Positions 51,920 to 62,328 of a DNA stretch of 64,000 nucleotides are shown here, piece by piece (position 1 is the first letter of the stretch; every line of letters begins with the position of its first letter). This stretch comes from JBBQUN01 sp963717115. GTDB taxonomy: Bacteria; Actinomycetota; Acidimicrobiia; Acidimicrobiales; SZUA-35. A program made the translations under genes and the position numbers. The notes beneath the pieces were generated by a model. That model did not search any database. It was not told where the DNA came from and saw nothing but the letters and a program-made list of their open reading frames with translations. The stretch covers positions 372,001-436,000 of the forward strand of contig CAVQVO010000009.1 in the NCBI GenBank assembly GCA_963717115.1, given 5' to 3'.

Positions 51920-52504
51920 AGGTCCCTCGGTTCCAGGCGTGCCACCCTCGTGACCGTCAGCGTCTGGCTGCCACCGAAGAGGCCGGTGATCAACGAGCGG
52001 TCGAGTTCGAGGTGGACACCGACGTAGTCGGGGGGACCGCCGTTGGCGGCCGTCCTGGCGACCACCCGGTCGGTCGGGCACCACCAGCGGTCGGGTGCCG
52101 TCAGGGGATCGCAGCCGAAGTCCGAGATCGGTCGCTCGAGGTCGGCGGCGGTGTATCGGTTGCAGCGATCGGTGGCGGTGTCCTGGCTGTTGATCAGGCA
52201 GGCCGCCGGCACGGTCGCCGACGGGCCATCGGCCCGGAAGATGACGATGCTCGTGAGCGCGCCGTCGGGCAGCGACGGACGCACTGTCGAGGATGACCTC
52301 GAGCACGTGGTGGTCGGCGCCCAGGTCGTTGCCGCCGATGGCTGCGGCCCGGGCCGCGTCGTGGCTGACCGCATTCAGCGTCACGTGATCGCGCAGCATC
52401 AGGCCCATCTCGATGATGCCGAAGACCAGGAACAGGACGAGCGGCGCCGTGATGGCGACCTCGGCCAGGACCGCTCCCCGCTGCTCGACCCGTCGAGGGT
52501 TCAT
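51916..52504 (-). CDS. TadE-like minor pilin protein, one frameshift
   Basis: About 190 residues in two frames. The N-terminal VEQRGAVLAEVAITAPLVLF with LVFGIIEMGLMLRDHVTLNA is the TadE helix. The extracellular remainder (SLPDGALTSIVIFRADGPSA, CDPLTAPDRWWCPTDRV) is in another frame after a break near 52282. The two TadE-like proteins are similar, with a shared LTAPDR-WCP pattern, so they look like a duplicated pair. GAGG immediately before ATG 52504 lies within the stop region of the pilin gene. Confidence 0.72.
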
Positions 52505-52506
52505 CC

Positions 52507-53015
52507 TCAACCCCTCGGCGGCACGAAGGCGGTGGTGGTCGTCGTCGGCACGGTGGTGGTCGTGGTCGGGACCGTCGACGTGGTCGTCGTCGGGGTCGTC
52601 GTTGTGGTGGTCGTTGGTCCGACCGCAGTCGTGGAACCGACCACCACCGTGGTCGTGGTGGTGGTGTCGTCGAGGTCGAGGTCGTGGTCGGCACGGTGGT
52701 GGCCGTGGTGGTCGTGGTCGGCACGGTGGTGGTCGTCGACGGGGGCGGAGCGGCGGTGGTGGGCGGGATCGTCGTCGTGGTCGTGTTGGGGAGCCAGACC
52801 TGTTCGCGACCGATGTCGTTGGCCACGCTGCTCTGGTAGTCGGTGGCGCCGTCGCCCAGCAGGCCGAGGATCTCGACCAGACCGACCACGAACAGACTCA
52901 GGACGAGCGCATACTCCACCAGGGCCGCCCCGGCGCTTCGGGAGCGCACCGCGGTGCGGCGACCCGGGAGGGCCGTCGGGGTCCGCTCGGGGTCGTTCGC
53001 CGCGCCGATGGTCAC
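52507..53015 (-). CDS. Flp-type pilin with Thr/Pro-rich C-terminal tail, one frameshift
   Basis: About 170 residues. The N-terminus holds a Flp/Fap pilin helix: RSAGAALVEYALVLSLFVVG with the conserved processing-region Glu-Tyr, then LVEILGLLGDGATDYQSSVA. A tail of over 90 residues follows, made almost only of Thr, Pro, Ser and Val (for example TTTTTVPTTTTTAFVPPRG at the end). The tail changes frame once near 52640-52690, in repetitive DNA. Normal Flp pilins are 50-60 residues long, so the tail is an unusual extension. It is first in the pilus operon. Confidence 0.72.
52536..52790. repeat. Low-complexity repeat coding for the Thr-rich pilin tail
   Basis: Degenerate repeats of GTGGT, GTCGT and GGTCGGCACGGTGGTGG-type units on the plus strand encode Thr/Val/Pro on the minus strand. 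They contain the frame break of the pilin gene. Such DNA is prone to slippage in cells and in assemblies. Confidence 0.75.
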
Positions 53016-53075
53016 ACCGGGGTATCGACCACTTCCGGCGGCGGTTGACCAAAAGGTTCCGGAGCCCGGGGCCGC

Positions 53076-54569
53076 TCAGCCGGGTCCGTCGATCACCTGG
53101 GTGATCGGATCGGCCGTCAGCGGACCGGCGGACGCGAGGCTGGCCACCGCATCCGAGCAGTAGTCGGCGGCGGTGTAGCCCGCCGGGCGATGGTTGCCCG
53201 ACGCCCCCAGGCCGCCGAACGGGGCGGCACCGGAAGCGCCGACCGTGGCGACGTTCCGATTGACGATTCCCGCCTCGAGACGGGCGAACGCCTCGTCCCA
53301 GCGGTCGTCCCGGTCGGTCAGCACCCCGGCGGCCAGCCCGAACGCGGTGTCGTTCGCCTCGTCGATCGCCTGGTCGAAGGTCGGGACGCGGATCACCTGC
53401 AACAGGGGACCGAACACCTCGTCGTCGGGCCGGTCGGCGACGGCGGTGACGTCGAGGACCGCGGGTGACACGTAGGCCGGCCCGTCGCCGAGCAGTCGCG
53501 CCTCGATCAGGGCCCGGGCGCCGTCGCGGACGAGCGCCCGCTGGGCGTCGAGGACGCGCCGAGCCGCCGGCGGCGAGATGACCGGGCCGAAGAAGGGCTC
53601 GGGCTCGACGCGGGGCGAACCGATGCGCAGTCGCGACGTCAACTCGACCACCGCATCGACGATCGCCTCGCCGTCGGGGCCATCGGAGACGACGAGCCGA
53701 CGGGCGCAGGTGCAGCGCTGCCCCGACGACAGGAAGGCCGAGCGCACGATCAACGTGGCCGCCGCCTTCGGGTCGTCGACGTCCCAGGCGATGATCGGGT
53801 TGTTCCCGCCGAGTTCGAGCGCCAGCATCACCTCCGGGCGTCCGGCCAGCCGCCGATGGATGGCCCGTCCGGCGTGGACGCCACCGGTGAACAGCACCCC
53901 GGCCGTCGCCCGATGGTCGATCAGGGTCTCGGCGACGTCGACCCCGCCGACGACGAGTTGGAGGACTCCGGCCGGCAGACCGGCGACCTCCCACAGCTCG
54001 ACCATCCGCCGACCCACCGCCGGTGCCTGTTCGCTGGGCTTGAAGACCACGGTGTTCCCGGCGAGCAGGGCCGGCGTGATGTGGCCGTTCGGGAGGTGTC
54101 CCGGGAAGTTGAACGGGCCGAGGACGACCATCGGGCCCAGGGGCCGATGGCCGACCTCGAGACGTCCCGCCGGAAGATCCCGATGGGAGGTGCCGGTTCG
54201 CTCGTCGTGCGCGGCGATCGAGAGCTCGGCCTTGCCGATGATGGTCCCGACCTCGGCGTCGGCGTCGGCCCGGGTCTTGCCGACCTCGGTCGAGATCAGC
54301 TCGGCCAGATCGGCCCGGTGCTCGGTGACGACCTCGGCGAACCGACGCACGATCGCCCGGCGCTCGTCGACGTCGGTCCGGCGCCATCGGGGGAAGGCGG
54401 CCGCGGCCGAGTCGAGCGCGAGCAGGGCCTGATGCTCCGAGGCGTCGCGGCCGATCCAGACCGGAGCACCGTCGACCGGGGAGTGGGTGACCCGATCGAG
54501 CCCGTGGCCGTCGACCCAGGCTCCGTCGACGAGATGCCGGCCGGCAAGGGGGTATCGGGGTTCAGGCAT
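53076..54569 (-). CDS. astD: N-succinylglutamate 5-semialdehyde dehydrogenase
   Basis: A 497-residue aldehyde dehydrogenase of the AstD type. It has MVVLGPFNFPGHLPNGHITP and NTVVFKPSEQAPAVGRRMVE (cofactor site), the Glu in MLALELGGNNPIIAWDV, and the nucleophile Cys in SSGQRCTCARRL. The N-P-G-H-L-P pattern distinguishes AstD from other ALDHs. It oxidises N-succinylglutamate semialdehyde to N-succinylglutamate. It overlaps the end of astA by 8 bases. An upstream in-frame extension overlaps astA and is not used. Confidence 0.9.
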   Translation of the reverse strand: MPEPRYPLAGRHLVDGAWVDGHGLDRVTHSPVDGAPVWIGRDASEHQALLALDSAAAAFPRWRRTDVDERRAIVRRFAEVVTEHRADLAELISTEVGKTRADADAEVGTIIGKAELSIAAHDERTGTSHRDLPAGRLEVGHRPLGPMVVLGPFNFPGHLPNGHITPALLAGNTVVFKPSEQAPAVGRRMVELWEVAGLPAGVLQLVVGGVDVAETLIDHRATAGVLFTGGVHAGRAIHRRLAGRPEVMLALELGGNNPIIAWDVDDPKAAATLIVRSAFLSSGQRCTCARRLVVSDGPDGEAIVDAVVELTSRLRIGSPRVEPEPFFGPVISPPAARRVLDAQRALVRDGARALIEARLLGDGPAYVSPAVLDVTAVADRPDDEVFGPLLQVIRVPTFDQAIDEANDTAFGLAAGVLTDRDDRWDEAFARLEAGIVNRNVATVGASGAAPFGGLGASGNHRPAGYTAADYCSDAVASLASAGPLTADPITQVIDGPG

Positions 54570-55632
54570 GGTCGGCGACTCGTTCGGGACAGGTCCGGGG
54601 CGCCGGTGACGGCGCGATCCGCGACGGGGCGAGCAGGAGGGGCAACCCCGGTTCCCATCCGGTTTCGTCGAGCACACCCCGATCGAGGGAGATGGCACCA
54701 CCGGAGCAGTCGGTCGGTTCGTTCACGACCGTGAAGGATTCGAGTCGGGGGTCGGCCACGAGCGAGGGCGGAGACGGGTCGGGTCCGGACCCGGGTGGTC
54801 GACGGGGCACCGAGCGTCGCATCCTGTCGACCGCGCACGATGTGGAGGTCGTCGATGAAGGCGTGGAGGCACAGTCCGGCGTCGAAGATGTCGACGTAAC
54901 CGTGGTCGCGCAGCCCCTGTTCCTGGAGCAGGGAGACCGCGGGCTCGGCATCGGGATGGGTCCGTCCGATGACGGCCTGGGCCTTGGTCGGCAGCAGATC
55001 GGCATAGATCGGATAGGTCGGGAAGAGCTCGGCGATGTAGCGGAACTCGTGGCCCCGCCGGAGATCGGCTTCGCTGAACTCGCGCTGGAAGAACCGGCGT
55101 CCGACGGCGTCCCAGAACGGGGAACTCCCATCGGGTTCGGTGAGTCCGCGCATCTCGGCCATCACGCGATCGCCGAAGCGTTCCCGATGCGCCGCCATGA
55201 AGACGAAACGGGCCAGCGACAACAGGCGGCCCCGCCCACCGCCTCGGGCGTCGGGATGCAGGAACAGGGTGCCGACCACCGACGATCCCGCGTAGTCGTT
55301 GACCAGGTGCAGGATCCGGGTGTCGACCCGCACCCCGAGATCGGGCGAGGCCTGTGAGATGCTCGACACCTTGTAGCTGTAGAAGGGTCGGTGGACGCCG
55401 ACGGCGGCGTACACCGCCGACAGGCCCACCAGGCGGCCCGCTTCCTCGAGGACGAACAGATAGGCCTCGCTGCCGTCGATCCGGCGGTCGACCGAGGCGC
55501 TCGCCTCGGCCTCGTCGAGGCGTTCGGCCATGGCTCGAGCCGTTCGGGGGACGGTGGTCATCGAACCGTCGACGGTGGCCGCCAGTTCGACGAGCGCGTC
55601 GAGGTCACCGCGTCGGGCCAGCCGAACGAGGC

Positions 55633-55636
<4 letters not shown>
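54562..55636 (-). CDS. astA: Arginine/ornithine N-succinyltransferase, one frameshift
   Basis: About 355 residues of an AstA-type acyltransferase. The N-terminal LVRLARRGDLDALVELAATV then SMTTVP is typical. Next come YSYKVSSISQASPDLGVR, LFLHPDARGGGRGRLLSLAR, MAEMRGLTEPDGSSPFWDAV and HEFRYIAELFPTYPIYADLL. The last 70 residues (from LVADPRLESFTVVNE) are in another frame after a break near 54790-54810. It succinylates the alpha-amino group of arginine or ornithine. It is coupled to astC through GTGA. Confidence 0.85.
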
Positions 55637-56892
<1,256 letters not shown>

Positions 56893-56898
56893 CGTTCC

Positions 56899-56904
56899 AC
56901 GCTA
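56899..56904 (-). promoter_or_regulatory. Leaderless -10 box of astC
   Basis: TAGCGT on the minus strand ends 6 bases before the astC ATG. This spacing places the transcription start at or next to the start codon. The intergenic region to the Lrp gene is 115 bases. Confidence 0.55.
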
Positions 56905-57007
56905 CGCGAACCGACCCGATCCGGGAAGACCGATCGCGTGGTGGTGGTCGGGATCGACCAGAGTCTGTATGGTTGATCGTCCCATCGACCGGTCGAATGG
57001 AGTGCCC

Positions 57008-57460
57008 GTGGACGAAATCGACTGGCAGATCGTCGAACTCCTCCAAGCCGACGGTCGACTGTCGTTCCGACAGCTGGCCGCCCGGATCCACCTGTCGCCG
57101 GCAGCCGCCACCGCCCGGGTCCATGCGCTCGAGACCCTCGGGGTCATCACGGGCTATCGAGCGGTCGTCGATCCGGCGGCGGCCGGGCGCAACGTCCGGG
57201 CCATCGTTCGGCTGACCGGGAGCGGGCCGACGACGAGGACCATCGCCAAGGCGACCGAGATCGCCGCATCCGACCCGGCGGTGCGCAGCATGCACCAGGT
57301 CCTCGGCGACTGCGATGCGGTCCTCTACGTCGAGGCCGGCAGCATCCACGAGCTCGATTCGCTGGTCACCGAACTCGGGGACCACGGGCGAACGACCACC
57401 TCACTGGTGGTCGAGAGCCCGGTCGACGACAAGCCGGTCGGTCCGCCCCGCCGCCGTTGA
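57008..57460 (+). CDS. Lrp/AsnC-family transcriptional regulator
   Basis: A 150-residue regulator. The helix-turn-helix is EIDWQIVELLQADGRLSFRQ then LAARIHLSPAAATARVHALE, and the C-terminal RAM domain follows (VIVR-type beta strands, SMHQVLGDCDAVLYVEAGS). GGAG lies 5 bases before the GTG; an in-frame ATG at 56969 has no such site. Its divergent position suggests it controls astCAD in response to arginine or another amino acid (inference). Confidence 0.88.
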   Translation: MDEIDWQIVELLQADGRLSFRQLAARIHLSPAAATARVHALETLGVITGYRAVVDPAAAGRNVRAIVRLTGSGPTTRTIAKATEIAASDPAVRSMHQVLGDCDAVLYVEAGSIHELDSLVTELGDHGRTTTSLVVESPVDDKPVGPPRRR

Positions 57461-57481
57461 GCCGTTCGGCGCCGGTGCTTC

Positions 57482-57502
57482 GGGGTTCGGGGTTCGGGGT
57501 TC
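57482..57502. repeat. Heptamer GGGGTTC repeated three times
   Basis: Three perfect tandem copies of GGGGTTC lie between the convergent Lrp and serA genes and touch the serA stop codon. Confidence 0.8.
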
Positions 57503-59069
57503 AGCAGCACTCGATGGTGTCGACCGACAACACCCCGTTGGCCGCTTCCAGCTTGGCGACCGTCTCGGCCGGCACCGCCGTTCGAGTGGTGATGACCATG
57601 GTGGCCGACTGTCCGTCGGTGTCGCGGCCGACGGCCATGTCGGACACGTTGAGCTCGGCTTCGCCGAGCAGGGTCCCGACCGTCCCGATCACACCGGGGC
57701 GGTCGTCGTTGCGGACGACCAGCATGTACTGACTGGGCGGGACGTCGACGTCGTGCCCGTCGATCTCGACGATCCGGGCTTCGTTGCGGAGGCCGACGAG
57801 GGTGGCCGCCAGGGTGTGTCCACCCCCGCTGATCGACAGCTTGTTGACGAAGTCGGCGGCGGTGGAGGTGGCGAGCGCCTTGACCGTGATGCCTCGTTCG
57901 GCCAGTAGCGGGTTGGCGTTGACGTACGACACCGGCTCGGTGGAACCGACCGACAGCAGACCCTTGATCGCCGACAGGGTCGCGAGCCGGTTGTCGTAAC
58001 CGCCGATGTCGCCCTCGAACCGGACGACGATCTCGGTCGGCAGGGTCCCGACGAACGAGGCGTAGATCTTGCCGAGCTGTTCGGCCAGGGGCAGGAAGGG
58101 CTTCATGGTGCCGGCCACCTCGGCGGCGTCGACGTTGACGGCGAACGGAACGAAGTCGCCGGCCAGGGCCAGGTTGACCTGCTCGGCGATCGTGACGCCG
58201 GCCTTGTCCTGGGCCTCGTGGGTGGAGGCCCCGAGATGCGGGGTCACGACGACATTGGGGAGCCCGAACAGCGGGGACTCGGTCTTGGGTTCGGTGTCGA
58301 ACACGTCGAGACCGGCGGCTCCGACCTTGCCCGAGACCAGGGCGTCGTAGAGCGCCGCCTCGTCGATCACGCCCCCGCGGGCGACATTGACGATCCGGAT
58401 GCCGTCCTTGGCCTTCGAGAAGAAGTCGGACCCGATCATCCCGACGGTGTCGGGGGTCTTGATGACGTGGAGCGTGACGATGTCGGAGCGGGCCGCCAGC
58501 TCGTCGAGCGACACGAGTTCGACCGAGAGTTGCCGGGCCCGGTCCTCGGAGACGAACGGATCGTAGGCGACCAGCTTCATCCCGAAGGCCAGCGCTCGTT
58601 GGGCGACCAGCTTCCCGACCCGGCCGAGTCCGACGATGCCGAGGGTCTTGTCGTAGAGCTCGATGCCGGTCCATTTCGAGCGTTCCCAGCGACCGGCCTT
58701 GAGCGCGGCATCGGCCTGCGGGATGTTGCGGGCCTGGGCCAGGATGAGCGCCATCGTCTGCTCGGCGGTGGTGACGATGTTCGACTGGGGCGCGTTGCAG
58801 ACCATGACGCCCCGCTTGGTCGCGGCCTCGACGTCGACGTTGTCGAGGCCGATCCCGGCCCGGCCGACGACGAGCAGGCTCGTCCCGGCGGCGAGTACGT
58901 CCTCGGTCACGGTGGTCGCCGAGCGGATGATGATCGCCGCGGCACCGGGCACGGCCTCGATGAGTTGCTCGGGGCTCAGACCCAACCGGATGTCGACGTC
59001 GTGACCGGCGGACCGGAGCTTGTCGAGGCCATTGGGAGCGAGTTCCTCGGTGACGAGAATGCGTGCCAT
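57501..59069 (-). CDS. serA: D-3-phosphoglycerate dehydrogenase
   Basis: A 522-residue long-form SerA, first enzyme of serine synthesis. The NAD site is LGIVGLGRVGKLVAQRALAF. Catalytic Arg, Glu and His occur in IRIVNVARGGVIDEAAL, GLDVFDTEP and VVVTPHLGASTHEAQDKAGV. An intervening domain follows, then a C-terminal ACT domain (QYMLVVRNDDRPGVIGTVGT) that binds serine for feedback control. Length is that of mycobacterial SerA. It is convergent with the Lrp gene and divergent from the FAD oxidoreductase. Confidence 0.95.
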   Translation of the reverse strand: MARILVTEELAPNGLDKLRSAGHDVDIRLGLSPEQLIEAVPGAAAIIIRSATTVTEDVLAAGTSLLVVGRAGIGLDNVDVEAATKRGVMVCNAPQSNIVTTAEQTMALILAQARNIPQADAALKAGRWERSKWTGIELYDKTLGIVGLGRVGKLVAQRALAFGMKLVAYDPFVSEDRARQLSVELVSLDELAARSDIVTLHVIKTPDTVGMIGSDFFSKAKDGIRIVNVARGGVIDEAALYDALVSGKVGAAGLDVFDTEPKTESPLFGLPNVVVTPHLGASTHEAQDKAGVTIAEQVNLALAGDFVPFAVNVDAAEVAGTMKPFLPLAEQLGKIYASFVGTLPTEIVVRFEGDIGGYDNRLATLSAIKGLLSVGSTEPVSYVNANPLLAERGITVKALATSTAADFVNKLSISGGGHTLAATLVGLRNEARIVEIDGHDVDVPPSQYMLVVRNDDRPGVIGTVGTLLGEAELNVSDMAVGRDTDGQSATMVITTRTAVPAETVAKLEAANGVLSVDTIECC

Positions 59070-59197
59070 GGCACCAGGATTCCGGTTTCGGACACCAAGC
59101 CCAACCAGATCGTCGAGTTTCGCCGATTTCTGGCTCGTGCCGGCCCCCGCCGGATCCGATCGGGGATGTCGCCGAGTGCGGGATTAGCCTGCCGGAC

Positions 59198-60232
59198 GTG
59201 ACCTCCACCGATCCGACCGACGCTCCGATCCCCGATGCCCGACGGTCGAGTCCTGATCATCGGGGCCGGGATCGCCGGCCTGGCGGCGGCCGGTCGGTTG
59301 ACCGAAGCCGGGCGACGGGTCCTGATCGTCGACAAGGGCCGCAGCGTCGGTGGCCGTCTCGCCACCCGCCGATTCGGCGGCGCGCTCCTCGACCACGGCG
59401 CCCAGTTCTTCACCACCCGATCCGAGGCCTTCACCGAGGCCGTCGCCGAGTGGGTCGACGCCGGAGTCGTTTCCGAATGGTGTCGGGGCTTCGGTCACGA
59501 CGACGGGTTCCCGCGCTACCGGGCCGAAGGCGGCATGAACCGGCTGGCCAAACACCTCGCCGGCCGGCTCGAGCCGTCACGGGCCGAGATCGTCACCCGG
59601 GTCCGGGTCCAGGCGCTGCACCAGCTCGACGAGGGCTGGGTCGCCACCTACGAGGCCGCCAGCCGCGAAGGCGACGACGCCGGCAGCGGTGATCGCCACC
59701 TCCCCCGTCCCGCAGACCCTCGAGTACCTGGCCGACGGCGCGGTCCGCCTCGACCCGCAGATCGATGTCGAGCGGGTCCGGGCCATCGCCTATCACCCGG
59801 TGATCGCACTGTTGGCACTCGTCGAGGGGGTGCCCGACCTCGGGCCCGGCCGGCGCCGTCCAGCAGCCCGACGATCCGACCTTCACCTTCATCGCCGACA
59901 ACCAGGCCAAGGGCATCAGCGATGTCCGGGCCGTCACCTTCCACTGCGCCCACGCTCGCAGCGCCGAACTGTGGTCCCTCGACGACCACGCCATCGCCGC
60001 CGCTCTGCTCCCGACAGCCGCCGAGCGCCTCGGGTCGGCCTCGATCGTCGATCACCAGGTCAAGAAGTGGCGCTACGCGGGGCCGGTCGAGCCCTGGCCC
60101 GATCGCTGCCTCACGCTCGCCTCGTCGCCGGGACCGCTGGTCCTCGCCGGCGATGCCTTCGGCGGACCCAAGGTCGAGGGGGCCTACCTGTCGGGGCTCG
60201 CCGCCGCCGACGCGGTCTTGACGGCGTCGTGA
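59198..60232 (+). pseudogene. Renalase-like FAD-dependent oxidoreductase, two or three frameshifts
   Basis: Three frames give one flavoprotein of about 330 residues: GRVLIIGAGIAGLAAAGRLT with the FAD motif, GRLATRRFGGALLDHGAQFF; then IATSPVPQTLEYLADGAVRL; then DDPTFTFIADNQAKGISDVR and the FAD-binding C-terminus LASSPGPLVLAGDAFGGPKV. Breaks lie near 59690 and 59850. A TAGCCT box lies 7 bases before the GTG at 59198, but that GTG is out of frame with the ATG at 59235, so a third break may lie at the start. All parts look functional, so errors in the sequence are likely. Confidence 0.72.
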
Positions 60233-60280
60233 CCGAGCGCCGGCGTCCCGACGCGGCGTCCTCGTCGCCGGCGGCGCGGT

Positions 60281-60914
60281 TCACGAGCGGCGGTACACCG
60301 CCCAGAATCCCGTGCCGGCGTTGGCCGACACCCCGTGCCACGATCCGGGGAGGGCGAGGGCCACGTCCTCCACGGGCAGGTGGATCGGCGTCTGATCACC
60401 GAGCGTGTTGATCCAGACCACGGCCCCGCCGACGGCGAGCACCCGATCCACCTCGTTCGGGAACAGCAGCATGTTGATCATCAGGACGACATCGAACCGA
60501 CCGTCGCCGAAGGGCAGACGAGCTGGCGTCGGCCCGGAGGTGCGGAACCAGGTGCCGCGGGGCCTCGGCCAGCATCTTCGCGGCGAGATCGCAGGCAACG
60601 AGCCGCTCGACCCGGGGAGCGAGGACCCGGGTTCCGGCACCGGTTCCCGATCCCAGTTCGAGCCAACGTCCGGCCGGATCGAGACCGCCTCGTTCGAGGG
60701 CGTCGGCGACCGGGGCCGCCTTCGTCGGCTCGACGTGCTCGGTCGCCCAGTCCGGGGCCATCGAGTCGAACAGGGCGGCGATCTTGGTCGCCCGGACCCG
60801 GTCCCAGGCGCCGTCGAAGGCGACCTGCCGGGTGACCTTGCGGATCGGCTGATCGGGACCGGCGAAGCGATCCGGAGGTCGGGCATCGGGGTGCGGTGGC
60901 AGGTACTCGATCAC
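60281..60914 (-). CDS. SAM-dependent methyltransferase, one frameshift
   Basis: About 210 residues in two frames. The N-terminal part contains FDSMAPDWATEHVEPTKAAP and the SAM motif GRWLELGSGTGAGTRVLAPR, then ERLVACDLAAKMLAEAPRHL. The C-terminal part is RLPFGDGRFDVVLMINMLLF and GTGFWAVYRRS at the end. The break lies near 60530. Substrate unknown. It is divergent from the DUF4032 gene, with 87 bases between starts. Confidence 0.75.
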
Positions 60915-61001
60915 GCCCCGAACTGTGTCACGATCCGAGCCGGGTTGCGATCGGATCGGTCGGGCTCCGAAGGAGCGAGGTTCCGGACCTAGCGTTGAGG
61001 C

Positions 61002-62264
61002 ATGGTCGCACTCACCATCAAGACCTCCATCGACTCCCAGCCCAACTTCCTCGAGCTTCCCTGGTCGACACCACTGGATCGCTGGCCCGACGACCTCGCG
61101 GTCCGTCTCCCTGCCGGTCGACACCGTCACGTGGTCCGGTTCATCGAGCACGGAGAGACGTACTACGCCTGCAAGGAGCTGCCGCCCGCCCTGGCGCAAC
61201 GCGAGTACCGGCTCCTGGACTGGCTCAAGGAAGAGGGTCTGCCGGTCGTCGACCTGGTCGGTATCGCCATGGAACGCACCGACGACGACGGCCGAGCGCT
61301 CGAATCGGTGCTCATCACCCGCCATCTCCGCTACTCGGTCCCCTATCTGCACCTGTTCGCCAGCCCGGGCAACGACGGGCTCCACGTCCACCTGATCGAT
61401 GCGCTCGCGATCCTGCTCACCCGCATCCACCTGGTCGGATTCTTCTGGGGAGACTGCTCGCTGGGCAACGCCCTCTTCCGGCGCGATGCCGGGGCCCTGG
61501 TCGCCTACCTCGTCGACACCGAGACCGGCGAGCGACACGAGACGCTCAGCGACGGTCAGCGCCGTCTCGACCTCGACATCGCCTGCGAGAACATCGCCGG
61601 GGGCCTGTTCGAACTCGAGGCCATGGGCCGCCTCAAGGGCGTCGACGCGCTGGTCGTGACCGACCAGCTCCGGGAACGCTACGAGGGCCTCTGGGCCGAG
61701 CTCACCCGGGTCGATCACCTCGACTCGAGCGAACTGTGGCGGATCCGCGAACGGATGGAGCGTCTGAACGACCTCGGGTTCGACACCGCCGAGCTCGAGA
61801 TCACCAACGACGGCACCACCAACCGCATCACGTTCCGGCCCAAGATCGTCGAGGAAGGGCACCATCGTCGCGACCTCGAGCGGCTCACCGGGATCCGGGC
61901 CGAGGAGAACCAGGCACGTCGCCTGCTCAGCGCCGTCCACGGGTACGGCGCCCACCTGTCGCAGCTGGAGGGCCGAGCCCTGCCCGAGGCCGTCATGGCC
62001 TACCGCTGGTTGAGCGAGCGCTACGAACCGACGATCTCGTCGATCCCCGACGAACTGCGCACGCGGCTGACCGACGCCGAGATCTACCACCAGATCCTCG
62101 ACCATCTCTGGTTCCTCTCGGAACAGGCCGGCACCGACATCGGGCTCCCCCAGGCCACCGAGAGCTACGTCGAGAACATCCTGACCTCGCTCCCGGCCGA
62201 GGCCACCCTGCTGGTCGAGCCCGAGCTCGCCCCTCCAGGTACGCCGTCGACGGCCTCTCGCTGA
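61002..62264 (+). CDS. DUF4032-family protein (lipopolysaccharide-kinase-like fold)
   Basis: A 420-residue protein typical of actinobacteria. The N-terminal half resembles a small protein/sugar kinase: YYACKELPPALAQREYRLLD (lysine and Glu), and VGFFWGDCSLGNALFRRDAG followed by VAYLVDTETGE, where the HxD-like catalytic loop appears as WGDCSLGN and the metal Asp as VDTE. The C-terminal half is DUF4032 (GIRAEENQARRLLSAVHGYG, AYRWLSERYEPTISSIPDEL). Function unknown. TAGCGT lies 6 bases before the ATG. Confidence 0.85.
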   Translation: MVALTIKTSIDSQPNFLELPWSTPLDRWPDDLAVRLPAGRHRHVVRFIEHGETYYACKELPPALAQREYRLLDWLKEEGLPVVDLVGIAMERTDDDGRALESVLITRHLRYSVPYLHLFASPGNDGLHVHLIDALAILLTRIHLVGFFWGDCSLGNALFRRDAGALVAYLVDTETGERHETLSDGQRRLDLDIACENIAGGLFELEAMGRLKGVDALVVTDQLRERYEGLWAELTRVDHLDSSELWRIRERMERLNDLGFDTAELEITNDGTTNRITFRPKIVEEGHHRRDLERLTGIRAEENQARRLLSAVHGYGAHLSQLEGRALPEAVMAYRWLSERYEPTISSIPDELRTRLTDAEIYHQILDHLWFLSEQAGTDIGLPQATESYVENILTSLPAEATLLVEPELAPPGTPSTASR

Positions 62265-62328
62265 TCCCCTAGCCGATCCCGGGGACATCCCCGATGGATT
62301 CCCGACCACCACGGGCGATGCTGGACCC

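Noticed and set aside
52043..53104. Plus-strand open frame rich in Val, Trp and Ser over the pilin genes
   Set aside because: It is the antisense reading of the Thr-coding repeat.
57482..57502. Heptamer repeat as a functional terminator or operator
   Set aside because: It is only 21 bases long, has no dyad, and lies between convergent genes; listed as a repeat only.
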